Shown piece after piece: positions 6,683 through 16,082 of a stretch of DNA of 64,000 nt. A model generated the notes under the pieces. The model saw only the letters and a program-made list of their open reading frames with translations, was not told where the DNA came from and searched no databases. Position numbers and translations under genes: made by a program. Positions within the stretch are counted from its first letter, which is position 1. Each line of letters begins with the position of its first letter. Origin of the DNA: JBMOMT01 sp049324835 (GTDB lineage Bacteria > Chloroflexota > Anaerolineae > CAYNKW01). The stretch is taken from assembly GCA_049324835.1 (NCBI GenBank), contig JBMOMT010000059.1:1-64000 (forward strand). Direction: 5' to 3'.

Positions 6683-9025
6683 TCACGGCGGCGGGGCCGG
6701 TTCGGTGGTGGAACGGGAAAAGATGGGCAAGGGGTTGCCGTTCTGGTCGATGAACCAGAGGGTCGTATCGTTGTTAAAGCTGGTCGAGGTGTTGTAGCAC
6801 AAAACCGTCCAGGTGGCGTTTTGTTCGCTGACCGAGACGCTGTAACTCGAGGCCGCCTCGACGGCGTCGCTGGACAGAAAGCCGGGTGCGATCTGGTACG
6901 ATTGGATGGGGGTGGTGAGGGTGATGCCCACCGGCTGGGCGGGATAATCGAGGTCAAAGTTGGTTTGGGTGAAGGTGATGACCGCTGCATCCACGAACGG
7001 GTACAGGGGCACGGTCTGGTTGGGCGCCGAGATTCCCATCTGGAAGGTCCAGGCAAAGGCCAAGATGCGCGCTCCCGGCGGCGCGATGTTGTCTACGTTG
7101 GAGGTGCTCAGGGCCACGTTGAAAAGGTTGCCATCGTTGCCGTTGCCGCCGGTGACGGCAAGTTTCAAGAGGCGCTTGCCGCCGACGAATTCACCCTGGG
7201 CCGCGCTGAAAGGCCCAAGGGTGAACCAGGCATTGTCCCAGGTGGCAGTCGCGGTGAAGGTTTGGCTGAAGAGCAGTGTGCCGCTGCTGATGCCGGCATC
7301 GGTGGTGCTGCCAAAGGTGGCCTGGCGGGCATCGGGATTGGTGTAGGCGTTGCTGCCGCCATACAGGCTGAAGGTGGTGGAGGTATCCCACTGCGCTCCT
7401 GATTCTAGATGGCGCTGGTCAATGTCGTCTGGATGGCCGCGGCCGCCCACGTCGGGGTCAAAAATGCGCACATAGAAGGGATCGGCCAGCGTGTCGGGCA
7501 CTTCTAAAAAGATGACCTGTACCGAATCGTTGTCACCGTTGGTGGTGCGGGTCGAGCTGATGCCATAAGTGGTCAGGAAAGAGGTTTCCAGGGTGGTGGA
7601 TGGGATGGCGGCGTTTTGCACGGTAAAGGCGTCGCTCAGCACGCCGGTGGGGCTCAACGGGCCGGGATTGGTGACGTACAGGTGATAGGTGCCGGCAGCC
7701 ATGCCGGCGGGCACATCGGCGGCGAGGGTGTTGCCGTCGATAAAGGTCACGTTTTGCAGCGGCACCACGCCCAGGCGGACACCAGGCGTGGCGACAAAGT
7801 TGGTGCCGGTGATGCTCACGGCGATGGGAGCGGTGCGTAGACCGGAATCGGGCTGGATGCCCAGCACCACCGGCTGCGGGTTGGCCACCGCAAAGGCGGC
7901 GCTGGTGCCAGAGCGCCCGCCAGACGAGGCGGTGATCTGGTCGGCGGCCGCGGTCTGGGCGATGGTCACGTCTCCCGACCAGATACCGCCAACAAAGCTG
8001 CCGCTGGTGTTGGGGCTGATGGTGCCGCTGAGATCACTCAACGCAACCGCGCCGCCAAAATTACTCACCGTGTTGTTGTAACGGTCGTGGGCAGTGATGG
8101 TCACCGGGAAGGATACGTTGACGATCTGGTTGCCGATAGGGTCGAAGGAAAAGTGAGCCAGTTCTGGCCGAATTCTAAAGCCGTTGGGCAATGTGCCAGA
8201 GCGGGCATCGGGATTCCTGACGACCACATCCCACTGGCCAGGCGCGGCGTTCAGGGCGCTGGCCAGATCGAACTGGCAGGTTATTTCGCTGGCGCTGACC
8301 ACGGTGATACCGGTTGCCAGGATATCGCTGTCGCCATCACGGTGCAGGGCGGCGGTAGCGCCGTTGACGAAATTCGCTCCGGTGATGGTGGCTGCGATGA
8401 TGCTCTCGTTGCCCCCCTCGTTGGGGTTGATGCTTGAGACCACCGGCCCGATAGGCGTCGGGGTGTGGGTGGGGGTGGCGGTGTAGGTGGCGGTCGGCGC
8501 TGGCGTGGCGGTGAAGGTGGGCGTTGGCGTCGGCGTGGTGGTAAAGGTGGGCGTGGCGGTGGCCGTGGGTGTGGGTGAGGTGGTCACTGTGGGTGAGGGG
8601 GAGGCAGTGGGCGTCGGTGTGGGCGAAGGTGTGGGGGTGAGTGTGGGTTGGGATGTGGCTGTGGCGGTCGGCGTATCGGTGGGTATAGAGGTCGGTGTGT
8701 CGGTGGGCGGCAATGGCGTAGGCGTGGCGGTGGCCGTGGGTGAGGTGGTTGGTGTATGGCTGGGCGGCACAGGTGTGGATGTCTGGGTGACATAGACGAT
8801 GTGTGTGGCCTGGCGTCGGATCACGGCCAGGCGGGTCTGGTATTGTACGATGACCGCCTGGGCGGTGACTTGTTTGGAAACGATCTCCTGGTTGCGTATC
8901 GAGAGCAGGATGACGGCCAGCAGAAGAAAGTTGAGCAGCACAATCAGCAGGATGAACCGACCCCTCGTGCCCAGATCGAGGCGGTTTCTGAGGAATTCGC
9001 CGGGTTGAGACGCAGGCTGGTTCAT
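6683..9025 (-). CDS. membrane-anchored surface protein with Pro/Thr stalk and two IPT/TIG domains
   Basis: 780 residues. A short basic N-terminus leads into one membrane segment (about residues 23-43, [20 protein letters not shown]), so the bulk is outside the cell (type II anchor). Residues about 80-190 are a low-complexity Thr/Pro stalk. Two IPT/TIG immunoglobulin-like folds follow (about 194-286 and 388-473), separated by a further beta-rich domain, and then a roughly 250-residue C-terminal region with no recognisable motif. No catalytic motif is visible, so adhesion or a structural surface role is likely. Last gene of a minus-strand signalling/surface cluster; 28 bp after the TPR gene. 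Confidence 0.8.
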   Translation of the reverse strand: MNQPASQPGEFLRNRLDLGTRGRFILLIVLLNFLLLAVILLSIRNQEIVSKQVTAQAVIVQYQTRLAVIRRQATHIVYVTQTSTPVPPSHTPTTSPTATATPTPLPPTDTPTSIPTDTPTATATSQPTLTPTPSPTPTPTASPSPTVTTSPTPTATATPTFTTTPTPTPTFTATPAPTATYTATPTHTPTPIGPVVSSINPNEGGNESIIAATITGANFVNGATAALHRDGDSDILATGITVVSASEITCQFDLASALNAAPGQWDVVVRNPDARSGTLPNGFRIRPELAHFSFDPIGNQIVNVSFPVTITAHDRYNNTVSNFGGAVALSDLSGTISPNTSGSFVGGIWSGDVTIAQTAAADQITASSGGRSGTSAAFAVANPQPVVLGIQPDSGLRTAPIAVSITGTNFVATPGVRLGVVPLQNVTFIDGNTLAADVPAGMAAGTYHLYVTNPGPLSPTGVLSDAFTVQNAAIPSTTLETSFLTTYGISSTRTTNGDNDSVQVIFLEVPDTLADPFYVRIFDPDVGGRGHPDDIDQRHLESGAQWDTSTTFSLYGGSNAYTNPDARQATFGSTTDAGISSGTLLFSQTFTATATWDNAWFTLGPFSAAQGEFVGGKRLLKLAVTGGNGNDGNLFNVALSTSNVDNIAPPGARILAFAWTFQMGISAPNQTVPLYPFVDAAVITFTQTNFDLDYPAQPVGITLTTPIQSYQIAPGFLSSDAVEAASSYSVSVSEQNATWTVLCYNTSTSFNNDTTLWFIDQNGNPLPIFSRSTTEPAPPP

Positions 9026-9053
9026 CGTGACAACTCGATACTTTCAGACAGGC

Positions 9054-10343
9054 TCAAACGCGCACGACAGGCAGGTCGGCGGGAAATTTTTCGAGATTGG
9101 CCTTGGCTCCGAGGGCTGAAAAGATCTGATGGGCCTGGCTGAGGTAGTGGTTGGCCTGTTCGTAATCTTGGGTGGTGTTGTTACGATTAAGATACATCAT
9201 GCCGATCTCGTAAAGTGCCCGGCCCTGGTTGTATTTGTCTCCCAGCTCCTCAAATGCGGTCAGCGACCGACTCAACTGGGCCTGGGCTCTGTCCCACTCT
9301 TTGCGGCTGGCGGCGATCATGCCCTGTACCAGAACAGCGTGGGCCAGCTCCGACTTGGCGTTGGCCTGTTGCGCCAGTTCGATGGCCTTGGACACCTCGG
9401 TTTCTGCCTGATTCGGTTTTTCCATACGCACGTACAATTCGCCCAGGTAGGCCTTGATGGCGGCCATGCGGGCGGTAAAACCAAAGCCTTTACCGGCAAT
9501 GGCCCAGCTCTTTTGCAGCAACTCTTCCGCGCGGGCGTAGGCTTTGCGCTCCATGTTGATCAGCGCCAGGCCGAGGTTCACCACCGCCAGCGATTGTGGA
9601 TTGCCCATGCCGGTGATGGAGGCCAGGCTACGCTGGTAACACTCGTCTGCTTCGGTCCAATTGCCCTGGTGACGATAGATATCACCCATCACACTAAAGA
9701 CGCGCGACGTGGCGCGCCGCAGGCCGGCCTGCTCTGCCAGGTTGAGGCTTTCTTTGAGATTGTCGATGGCCTTTTCCCACTCGCCCAGCAGGTAATAGGT
9801 GCCGCCCTGGGTTTCATAGATGTACGAAAGCGACGAGATATCGCCGCACTCGCTGGCCAGTTGACGCCCCTTTTCCAGGTATTCCAACGCCTTTTTATAC
9901 TCACCCATCAACTGCGCCTGCCAGCCCAGGTTCTGGTACAGCTTGGCCTGTGTGGGCAGGTCTCCCGTCTCCTGGCTGATCTCCAGGCTACGCAGCCAGT
10001 GCTCCTCGGCCAGTTTGTTTTCACCCTGGCGGAAATAACGAATGCCGGCAAAGTAGAGCAATCGGGCCACTTCTTCTGGGTCGAGTAAATGCTCGGCCAG
10101 CTCGAACGCTTTTTCGGTCCACTTTTGAGCTTCTTCCAGCTTGCCCTGATGCCAGTAGACGCGTCCGATCTCGTTGTAGATACGTGCGACCTCGTTGTGT
10201 TCGGTGCCTTCCAGGTAGGTGAGTCCGAGCTGGAACTGGTGCATGGCCTGTTCGTAATCGCCGCGCTCGACCAAAATCTGTCCGATCTTGCGGCTCAACT
10301 CTGCTATCTTGACGTGCTCCGTGGAAACCTGTGTTGCCGCCAT
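9054..10343 (-). CDS. tetratricopeptide-repeat protein
   Basis: 429 residues, almost entirely helical. About ten TPR units can be followed by their W/G/Y/A spacing (for example YNEIGRVYWHQGKLEEAQKW and YETQGGTYYLLGEWEKAIDN). No signal peptide and no catalytic domain, so it is probably a cytoplasmic scaffold. The ATG at 10343 is chosen for its AGGAGG SD 5 nt upstream; the frame opens 48 bp earlier without such a site. Position between a diguanylate cyclase operon and a surface protein suggests it assembles signalling or envelope components; that is inference. Confidence 0.85.
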   Translation of the reverse strand: MAATQVSTEHVKIAELSRKIGQILVERGDYEQAMHQFQLGLTYLEGTEHNEVARIYNEIGRVYWHQGKLEEAQKWTEKAFELAEHLLDPEEVARLLYFAGIRYFRQGENKLAEEHWLRSLEISQETGDLPTQAKLYQNLGWQAQLMGEYKKALEYLEKGRQLASECGDISSLSYIYETQGGTYYLLGEWEKAIDNLKESLNLAEQAGLRRATSRVFSVMGDIYRHQGNWTEADECYQRSLASITGMGNPQSLAVVNLGLALINMERKAYARAEELLQKSWAIAGKGFGFTARMAAIKAYLGELYVRMEKPNQAETEVSKAIELAQQANAKSELAHAVLVQGMIAASRKEWDRAQAQLSRSLTAFEELGDKYNQGRALYEIGMMYLNRNNTTQDYEQANHYLSQAHQIFSALGAKANLEKFPADLPVVRV

Positions 10344-10463
10344 ACCTTCCTCCTTGGCCAAAGTCATCGTGCCAGCCTCTTGGCTGCGCACAGCTCCCCC
10401 CTGACCTTGACGGTTGTCACTCGTTTGGCGTTTTATTGAGGGGGCAAATGCCGGATTGAACGA

Positions 10464-10751
10464 TTAGGGACCTGTGGGTGTAGCCAGGGGTGTGAAACCC
10501 GGCGCCACCACCACGGTGACTGTCACCGGTTCCACTGCCTCCTGGGTGATCACTTGTTCGACGATGACGGTTCGTGTCTCAATGATCCACTCGTATTCCT
10601 CTATCAATTGCTGCTGCTGCAACGAGAGTATCAGCGTGGTGATGAGCAAGATATTGAACAGCAAGATCAGCAGGATGAAACGGCCCTGGCCGCCGCCATC
10701 GAGCCTGGATGCCCGCCCGGCTTCACCGGTATCTGCAGAGATGTGACTCAT
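10464..10751 (-). CDS. small single-pass membrane protein sharing the anchor of the stalked surface protein
   Basis: 95 residues. The N-terminus LDGGGQGRFILLILLFNILL closely matches the anchor of the surface protein ending at 6683 ([20 protein letters not shown]), followed by a charged helix. It stops at FTPLATPTGP, just where the other protein enters its Pro/Thr stalk. It therefore looks like a truncated paralogue or a deliberately short version. The ATG overlaps the stop of the GGDEF gene by 4 nt (ATGA), so it is co-translated with the cyclase. Confidence 0.72.
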   Translation of the reverse strand: MSHISADTGEAGRASRLDGGGQGRFILLILLFNILLITTLILSLQQQQLIEEYEWIIETRTVIVEQVITQEAVEPVTVTVVVAPGFTPLATPTGP

Positions 10752-12547
10752 ACCGATGTGGCCTCTTGGAACCTGATGGCCGTCTCCTCAAGTTTGACGG
10801 CCTGAGGCCCTTCGTCGGGCGGGATCATCTCGGTGGCAGCTTCGTAAAAGCGCACCTGGTTCTTGCCCATCCGTTTGGCCAGATAGGCGGCCCGGTCGGC
10901 TTTTTTGAGGAGAGTCGAGATGTCCATGCCATCGGTGGGAAAGAGCGCCACACCCATGCTGATGGTAAATCGCACCTCCCGTCCGTCCTGCGTGACAAAG
11001 GTGTGAGCCTCGACAGCGCGGCGCACGCCTTCGGCAACGGCTCTGGCCTCGGCGCTATCCGAACGGGAAAGCAGGATCGCAAATTCCTCACCACCGTAGC
11101 GGGCTACCAGGTCTTGCTCACCCACGACGTGCGAGAGGATCTGGGCCAGTGAGATCAACACTTCGTCGCCGGTCTGGTGGCCAAAAGTATTGTTGATGAC
11201 GCGGAAATCGTCAATGTCGGCCAGCATGATGGCCGAAGCGCGGCTATCCACCTGGCTGCGGGCCAGTTCACGCTGCGCTCGTTCCTGAAACACCTTGGGT
11301 TGCATCAACTGTGTTTTGGGATCGATCTCGGCCCGGCGCAGGGTTTGTTCGTACAACTGGGCATTACGTAACACGGCTGCCGCCTGAGGCGCCAGAATAC
11401 CAATGAGCCGAAAGTTTTCGGCGTTAAAAGTCTTGCGGTATCGCACCAGTACCAACAGTCCCACCGTGAGATGTTCGGCTATGAGAGGGGTGATGAGAAA
11501 ACTAGATCGCTCCGGCCAGCTATCACCATCCTCGGTCAATGAATCGGTGGCCGGCAGATCGTTCACGATGCGGCCACGCCCGTTGCCGATGACCTCTCCG
11601 AGCAGGCCCTTGCCCGATACCACCGGCGCAATGGTCCGATCGGTGCTGCTGTAGGCCAGCAGATATTCGTTGGCCGCCTCGTTGAGAGTAAAAACCAGAC
11701 ATTCCTCGAAGGCCAGCAGGCGTCTCAATCCACGCTCGATGCCCCGTGTGACCACTTCCATCGTCTCTTCCTGGGTCACAGCCGTCAGAAAATCTTGAGT
11801 GATATCGTAGAGCAGTTGCACCTCGCTGTGAGTGGTGTCGATGTTGATGTAGAGCCGAAACGTATACAATACGGCCAGAATGGGCAGCAGGATCAGTAGC
11901 AGGGCGGCGATGTTGAAATTGCGCAGAGTATAGATGTAATAGGCCAGCAGCGGCAGCGGCGCCAGCAAAAAGGCCGATAGGATATCGGTGCGAGGCAACT
12001 CGGTCTCTTCTGCCGTCTGCACCAGGCGGTTCCGGATGCCGACGATGACTTGCGAGAGCAGGGCGAACCCCAGGGCATAGGCTGCCAGCGCCGGAATGTG
12101 AATGGCCTGTACGACGCCCCACGCGGTGACTCTTTTGCTCACCGAGACGTAAAGCGCGCCGGCCACGCTGCTCACCAGACCGTAATGACAGGCGTAGAAC
12201 AGAACACGCATCGGGTTGCGCTCTTTTTGCCGCAGCATCAGCGCGGTGTGGCCTAGCAGCGCGCCGACCACAATGACCTGCGTCGCCTGCATCACCTGCT
12301 GCCAGGGCAACGGCGACTCGGTGGCAGGCACCATCAGGGCCAGCATCACCAATACAAAACTAAAGGTGATGGTCCCGCTGGGCAGGCGCGTCGGTTGCAG
12401 TTCGGCCAGGATAGCCAGCGCGACCAGCACGCCAGTCACCGGTGTGAGGATCAAGCCATTTTGCTGGATCAGGAATCCAACAGCGATGACCCCCAATATG
12501 GTGACGATGGTAGGATAGATTGCTTGGAGGAGGCGTTTTTGATCCAT
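10748..12547 (-). CDS. membrane GAF-GGDEF diguanylate cyclase
   Basis: 599 residues. Six to eight membrane segments occupy about residues 10-235, followed by a GAF-like domain (about 245-400) and a GGDEF domain (about 405-580). The catalytic motif is RYGGEEF (485-489), with the metal-binding Asp in LADIDDF, so synthesis of cyclic-di-GMP is expected. The inhibitory RxxD site five residues before GGEEF reads GEQD; the Arg is lost, so classical product inhibition is unlikely. Start ATG 12547 has no SD, but a TATAAT lies only 6 nt upstream, implying a leaderless transcript. First gene of a unit with the small anchor protein. Confidence 0.9.
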   Translation of the reverse strand: MDQKRLLQAIYPTIVTILGVIAVGFLIQQNGLILTPVTGVLVALAILAELQPTRLPSGTITFSFVLVMLALMVPATESPLPWQQVMQATQVIVVGALLGHTALMLRQKERNPMRVLFYACHYGLVSSVAGALYVSVSKRVTAWGVVQAIHIPALAAYALGFALLSQVIVGIRNRLVQTAEETELPRTDILSAFLLAPLPLLAYYIYTLRNFNIAALLLILLPILAVLYTFRLYINIDTTHSEVQLLYDITQDFLTAVTQEETMEVVTRGIERGLRRLLAFEECLVFTLNEAANEYLLAYSSTDRTIAPVVSGKGLLGEVIGNGRGRIVNDLPATDSLTEDGDSWPERSSFLITPLIAEHLTVGLLVLVRYRKTFNAENFRLIGILAPQAAAVLRNAQLYEQTLRRAEIDPKTQLMQPKVFQERAQRELARSQVDSRASAIMLADIDDFRVINNTFGHQTGDEVLISLAQILSHVVGEQDLVARYGGEEFAILLSRSDSAEARAVAEGVRRAVEAHTFVTQDGREVRFTISMGVALFPTDGMDISTLLKKADRAAYLAKRMGKNQVRFYEAATEMIPPDEGPQAVKLEETAIRFQEATSV

Positions 12548-12553
12548 GACCTA

Positions 12554-12559
12554 ATTATA
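12554..12559 (-). promoter_or_regulatory. -10 element implying a leaderless mRNA for the GGDEF gene
   Basis: Minus-strand TATAAT ends 6 nt before the ATG, so transcription would begin at or next to the start codon. No clear -35 is seen at 17-18 bp (TACTGG). Confidence 0.55.
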
Positions 12560-12729
12560 ACCCAGGTGTGTGTGCGCCAGTATGAAAAAAGCATAACGAA
12601 TTCGTTAAGATTTCATCACAGGCAACAATTCTGCCGAACCCTGGCACGGCATCTACCTTCCTGATATGATACTTGAAGACGTGTTGGGTGTCAAGAGAAA
12701 AAGTTCGTGCTCTGACATCGTCCGATGGG

Positions 12730-15093
12730 TCAGGTCGTCTTTTTGTTATCTGATGGAGCGCCAATTTCTAGATGAGAGTCGCCTGGCCCGTGGTTGAGTC
12801 TGAGCGATAGGGCCATCATCTGCGTCAAAAGTGCCAGCCACTGCATCTGTTCCTCCATCAGAGGCAGGTGAATGCCAACTTGGGTTTCACGGTCGACCGA
12901 CGCAGGCAGGCTGAAAACGAGCACCAGCGCGCCAAAAAAACCTTGTGTGTGCACAAGTGGTATCAGCGGAACGACCACCAACCCTTCGATACGATCTTGA
13001 TCCAGGAGGTCGGCCAGCAGCCGTGGTTGGGTTTCCCTTTCCGTGTAAACGATCACCTGAGCGGTTTCAAATGGCACAGCCGGCAGGCTCTCTTGCGCCT
13101 CGATGGGCTGCAACGACCATCTGTCGACAAAGCTGCCGGGCAGGCCGACCTGATGCACCAGTGTCAGGTGGCCCTGGGCCGCGTCGCGCAGCAGGATCAG
13201 GCCGCCGCTGGCCTCCAGTGCACTCACCGCCCCTTTGATGCCGGCCTTCAGTGTGCGGGTGCTGTCGTGCGCCAGCAGTCGATTCACCTCGTAAAGCGTC
13301 GAGAGCTGGATCTCTTGATTTCGGGTGTGGCTGTTTTTTCGCTGGCGCAGAGCCTCCAGTTTGAGCGCCAATCGCCGGCGCTCGTCGTAAAGCCGCTGCC
13401 GTTCCAGAGCCTGACCCAATTGTTGCCCGATGGCGGTGAGTTGTTCGGCATCGTGCGCCTGTAGCTGGCCAGGCCGTAATGCGGCAACGATCATGACGCC
13501 GGCACTCTCCTTTTGCACCTGCAGGGGAATGCCAACCACCGACCGTGCGCCAGCAATCACCAGATGGTCTAACAGGCAGCCCTGGGTTGTTGATAGGGGG
13601 GCGTCCATATAAACCACCTGTCCGGACATCAGAGAGGCCAGCAGGTCATCTTGCTCCCAGACCTGGCGGGGCCAGGGCGCGTTCATACCTGATGGCAGGC
13701 CAGATGCGATAGCCGGCTTTAATACCCCGCTCGATTCCTCCATCAACCAGATGCCGCCCACCTCCGACTCTTCCAGGATGAAACGCAGCGTCTCTTCCAG
13801 GAGCGACATGACGTCGGGCCGGTACGAGGCGGTGTCGATGACGTTGATGATGGCTGAAAGGGCCTCTTCGCGACGGCGCAGCAGATGTTTGGTCTCATCG
13901 AGGGCCTGGGTGAGTTTTTCCACCTCTGCCTGGGTGTTGACAGAGGCTGTTCCTGGAGGTACGGGCGGCGCAGGCTGGGCAAACCAGCTCTCGGCGGCTT
14001 CCCAAATACGCGCTCTGAGATGGGCGTTCTCGATGGCGATGCCGGCCTGTTGCCCCACCACCTGTAGCCACAGCGTCTCTCGAGGTGTCAATCGGTCGCT
14101 GTGACGCGAGACCACGATCAATCCGCCCAGCAATCGACCGCCGGTCTGCAAGGGTATACTGAGCAGGGCGTTGAGGCCCGCCTGCGAAAGCAACGTCAAA
14201 ACTTCCGGCGAGGCGTCGCCGTGGGTGATGTCCTGGATCAGCAAGGTTCTGCCAGAGACGATGCCGGTCAGCAGAGGGCCAACGCCCGTTTGCTGATCCA
14301 CGAGAGCTGTCAACCACTCTGCCGGCATGCCCCGTTGAGCGGCCAGGCGAAAAGGTTGGCTTTCGTCGTCGATGACCAGGACGGCCCCAGCTTCGGCAGC
14401 CGTCATGGATAGCGCCTGATCCAGCACGCTTTCGAGGATGACCGGCAGATCGGGCGACTGGCTGATCGTCTCGGTGAGTTGGCTGAGCGCCTTCAGACCG
14501 CGCTCGTGGCGCTGCACGGCGCGGCCAGCCTGGCGCAGCGTGGCCCGGCGCTGGGTCAGTTCACTCTGGCTCTGGGCGATGAGGCGTTCGATCTGGCGCA
14601 GGACGGTGCGCGCGCCTTCGAGGCCCTTGGTGAGGTCTGGGTGTTCGACTGCCTCCCGGGCCAGGGCCTCGAGTGAGGAGCTATCGGTGGGGGAGAGTGA
14701 TTCCTGGTAGTGCTGTTCCAGCAGCAGGCTGCGTTCGTGGGCGCGCTCGGCGAGCAAGGGCAGCAGGGTGGGGTAATGGCTGTTTCGCAGCAGCACCTCA
14801 CTCGCCCCCTGGCGGAGCGCCTCCACTGCCTGATCCGATTGGTCGTTTGCCAGAACCAGCACCACCTGCGTCAGGGGAGCCAGTTGCCTGCTGAGGCGCA
14901 GCAAGCGCCAACGCGCTTCATCGGCCAGCCCCAGATCCAACAGCACCTGATACTGGCCGCTTTGCAGTTCTTGCCGCGCGGCGCCGACCGAGTCTACCAG
15001 TTTGATGTGAACCTGGTCTCCCAGCGCGAGTTGAAGGGCGTGAAGGCTTTCTGTCCGAGATTCGGCGCTGCCTCCGACCAACAAGATGTTCAC
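12730..15093 (-). CDS. receiver-like multi-GAF signalling protein
   Basis: 787 residues from GTG 15093 (NILLVGGSAESR), which is preceded by a G-rich SD; the frame is open to 15255 but that part holds the promoter. Residues about 1-120 have the alternating pattern of a response-regulator receiver (QVLLDLGL carries the phosphorylatable-type Asp), but the conserved Lys near GASEVLLRNS is missing, so it is probably degenerate. A coiled coil (about 130-215) follows, then three GAF domains separated by coiled coils (about 220-360, 410-560, 600-770). No kinase, cyclase or HTH output is visible. It may sense small ligands and act by protein contact. Confidence 0.78.
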   Translation of the reverse strand: MNILLVGGSAESRTESLHALQLALGDQVHIKLVDSVGAARQELQSGQYQVLLDLGLADEARWRLLRLSRQLAPLTQVVLVLANDQSDQAVEALRQGASEVLLRNSHYPTLLPLLAERAHERSLLLEQHYQESLSPTDSSSLEALAREAVEHPDLTKGLEGARTVLRQIERLIAQSQSELTQRRATLRQAGRAVQRHERGLKALSQLTETISQSPDLPVILESVLDQALSMTAAEAGAVLVIDDESQPFRLAAQRGMPAEWLTALVDQQTGVGPLLTGIVSGRTLLIQDITHGDASPEVLTLLSQAGLNALLSIPLQTGGRLLGGLIVVSRHSDRLTPRETLWLQVVGQQAGIAIENAHLRARIWEAAESWFAQPAPPVPPGTASVNTQAEVEKLTQALDETKHLLRRREEALSAIINVIDTASYRPDVMSLLEETLRFILEESEVGGIWLMEESSGVLKPAIASGLPSGMNAPWPRQVWEQDDLLASLMSGQVVYMDAPLSTTQGCLLDHLVIAGARSVVGIPLQVQKESAGVMIVAALRPGQLQAHDAEQLTAIGQQLGQALERQRLYDERRRLALKLEALRQRKNSHTRNQEIQLSTLYEVNRLLAHDSTRTLKAGIKGAVSALEASGGLILLRDAAQGHLTLVHQVGLPGSFVDRWSLQPIEAQESLPAVPFETAQVIVYTERETQPRLLADLLDQDRIEGLVVVPLIPLVHTQGFFGALVLVFSLPASVDRETQVGIHLPLMEEQMQWLALLTQMMALSLRLNHGPGDSHLEIGAPSDNKKTT

Positions 15094-15158
15094 CAGAGAC
15101 CCCCGTCGCTGCCAGAATGTGAGCCTGAACGATTTACCAGGGTCGCAACGATGCTTCA

Positions 15159-15187
15159 AGTATAACATAAATGAGGGTTCGGTGCAA
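15159..15187 (-). promoter_or_regulatory. promoter of the multi-GAF gene
   Basis: Minus strand: TTGCAC (15187-15182), 17-bp spacer, TATACT (15164-15159), about 65 bp upstream of GTG 15093. It is divergent from, and nearly abuts, the promoter of the GNAT gene. Confidence 0.65.
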
Positions 15188-15193
15188 CAAGTC

Positions 15194-15222
15194 TTGCCTT
15201 TCTGTGGGCTTGGTTGTATAAT
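15194..15222 (+). promoter_or_regulatory. promoter of the GNAT-glycosyltransferase unit
   Basis: TTGCCT (15194-15199), 17-bp spacer, TATAAT (15217-15222). It faces away from the multi-GAF promoter, forming a compact divergent control region of the 209-bp gap. Confidence 0.65.
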
Positions 15223-15302
15223 CTGCCAGACGGGTCGGGCCTGTCGATATACCATCTCGGTCGATGGCTTGGGCCGCCATGCGGTTTTCGTGAGGGTGCG
15301 TT

Positions 15303-16082
15303 TTGGTCTCGATGGATAGCCGTCACTTGGGCGCTGTTGCCGATGCCGTGGGTGATACGCCGTTTACGGTCTCGCCCTACTTTTTTGTCTGCCGTGGCGA
15401 TTGCGCTGTCTTGGTCGACGATGCCACGCGCCTGGGCTGGCTGGTGGTGGTGCCCGGTGTGTCTCGCGCCGACAGTTATATTCTTGTGCGGAGATCGTTG
15501 GCTGTTGATGAGCTCGATGGCCTGGCCGATTTGGTCGCCAGCCTCGAAAGCCGCCGGCTTTTTGTGCCCGAATGTCTGGTGCAGCCGGTGCGCACGCGCC
15601 GCCGGGTGTTGCTGGAGGCTGAGGGCCTGTGTTTCACTTGTCGCTGCGTCCCCGCCGATTTTACCGTGGCCCGGCAGGTGGCGCGGCGTCTGAGCCGCGC
15701 CGATGCCGCTGCCGTGGCCGGGCTGCCCGGCGAGGCGACTTTTTTGCACCTGAATTACCACACCCCTGAGGCGCTGTTGAGCCAGGGGTTGGCTTTTGGT
15801 ATCTTTTGCGGCGGTCGGTTGGTGAGCCTGGCGGCCTCGCTGGCCCTGACGCCGCAACACTGCGACGTGGGGGTTTATACACTGCCGCGTTATCGTAACC
15901 TGGGTTACGCCACCGATTGCGTCCGGGCCATCCTGGCCGAGTCTTTTGCCCGTGGTCTGCGGCCTCTGTGGCGCATCGGCATCCGTCAGAGGCTGGCCAT
16001 CTATTTTGCCGAAAAACTGGGTATGGAAGAGATCGGCGCCAACGGCCGAGAGATCTATTTGGAGCTGGCCTGCCGTGGTTAA
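15303..16082 (+). CDS. GNAT-family N-acetyltransferase
   Basis: 259 residues. The C-terminal third has the GNAT core: the strand FGIFCGGRLVSLAAS, then CDVGVYTLPRYRNLGYATDCV, where RNLGYA corresponds to the acetyl-CoA pyrophosphate loop (Q/RxxGxG/A), and IYFAEKLGMEEIG as the last helix and strand. The N-terminal region (1-140) is not recognised. TTG 15303 has GAGGG 6 nt upstream; ATG 15312 is an alternative without a good SD. It overlaps the glycosyltransferase gene downstream by 8 bp. The acyl acceptor is unknown. Confidence 0.82.
   Translation: MVSMDSRHLGAVADAVGDTPFTVSPYFFVCRGDCAVLVDDATRLGWLVVVPGVSRADSYILVRRSLAVDELDGLADLVASLESRRLFVPECLVQPVRTRRRVLLEAEGLCFTCRCVPADFTVARQVARRLSRADAAAVAGLPGEATFLHLNYHTPEALLSQGLAFGIFCGGRLVSLAASLALTPQHCDVGVYTLPRYRNLGYATDCVRAILAESFARGLRPLWRIGIRQRLAIYFAEKLGMEEIGANGREIYLELACRG

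Noticed and set aside
8461..8790. GT-rich minisatellite as a separate repeat element
   Set aside because: It is the coding sequence of the Pro/Thr stalk of the IPT/TIG protein and is better described as part of that gene.
12555..12764. 69-codon minus-strand frame upstream of the GGDEF gene
   Set aside because: It contains the -10 element of the GGDEF gene, has no SD and no protein-like pattern.
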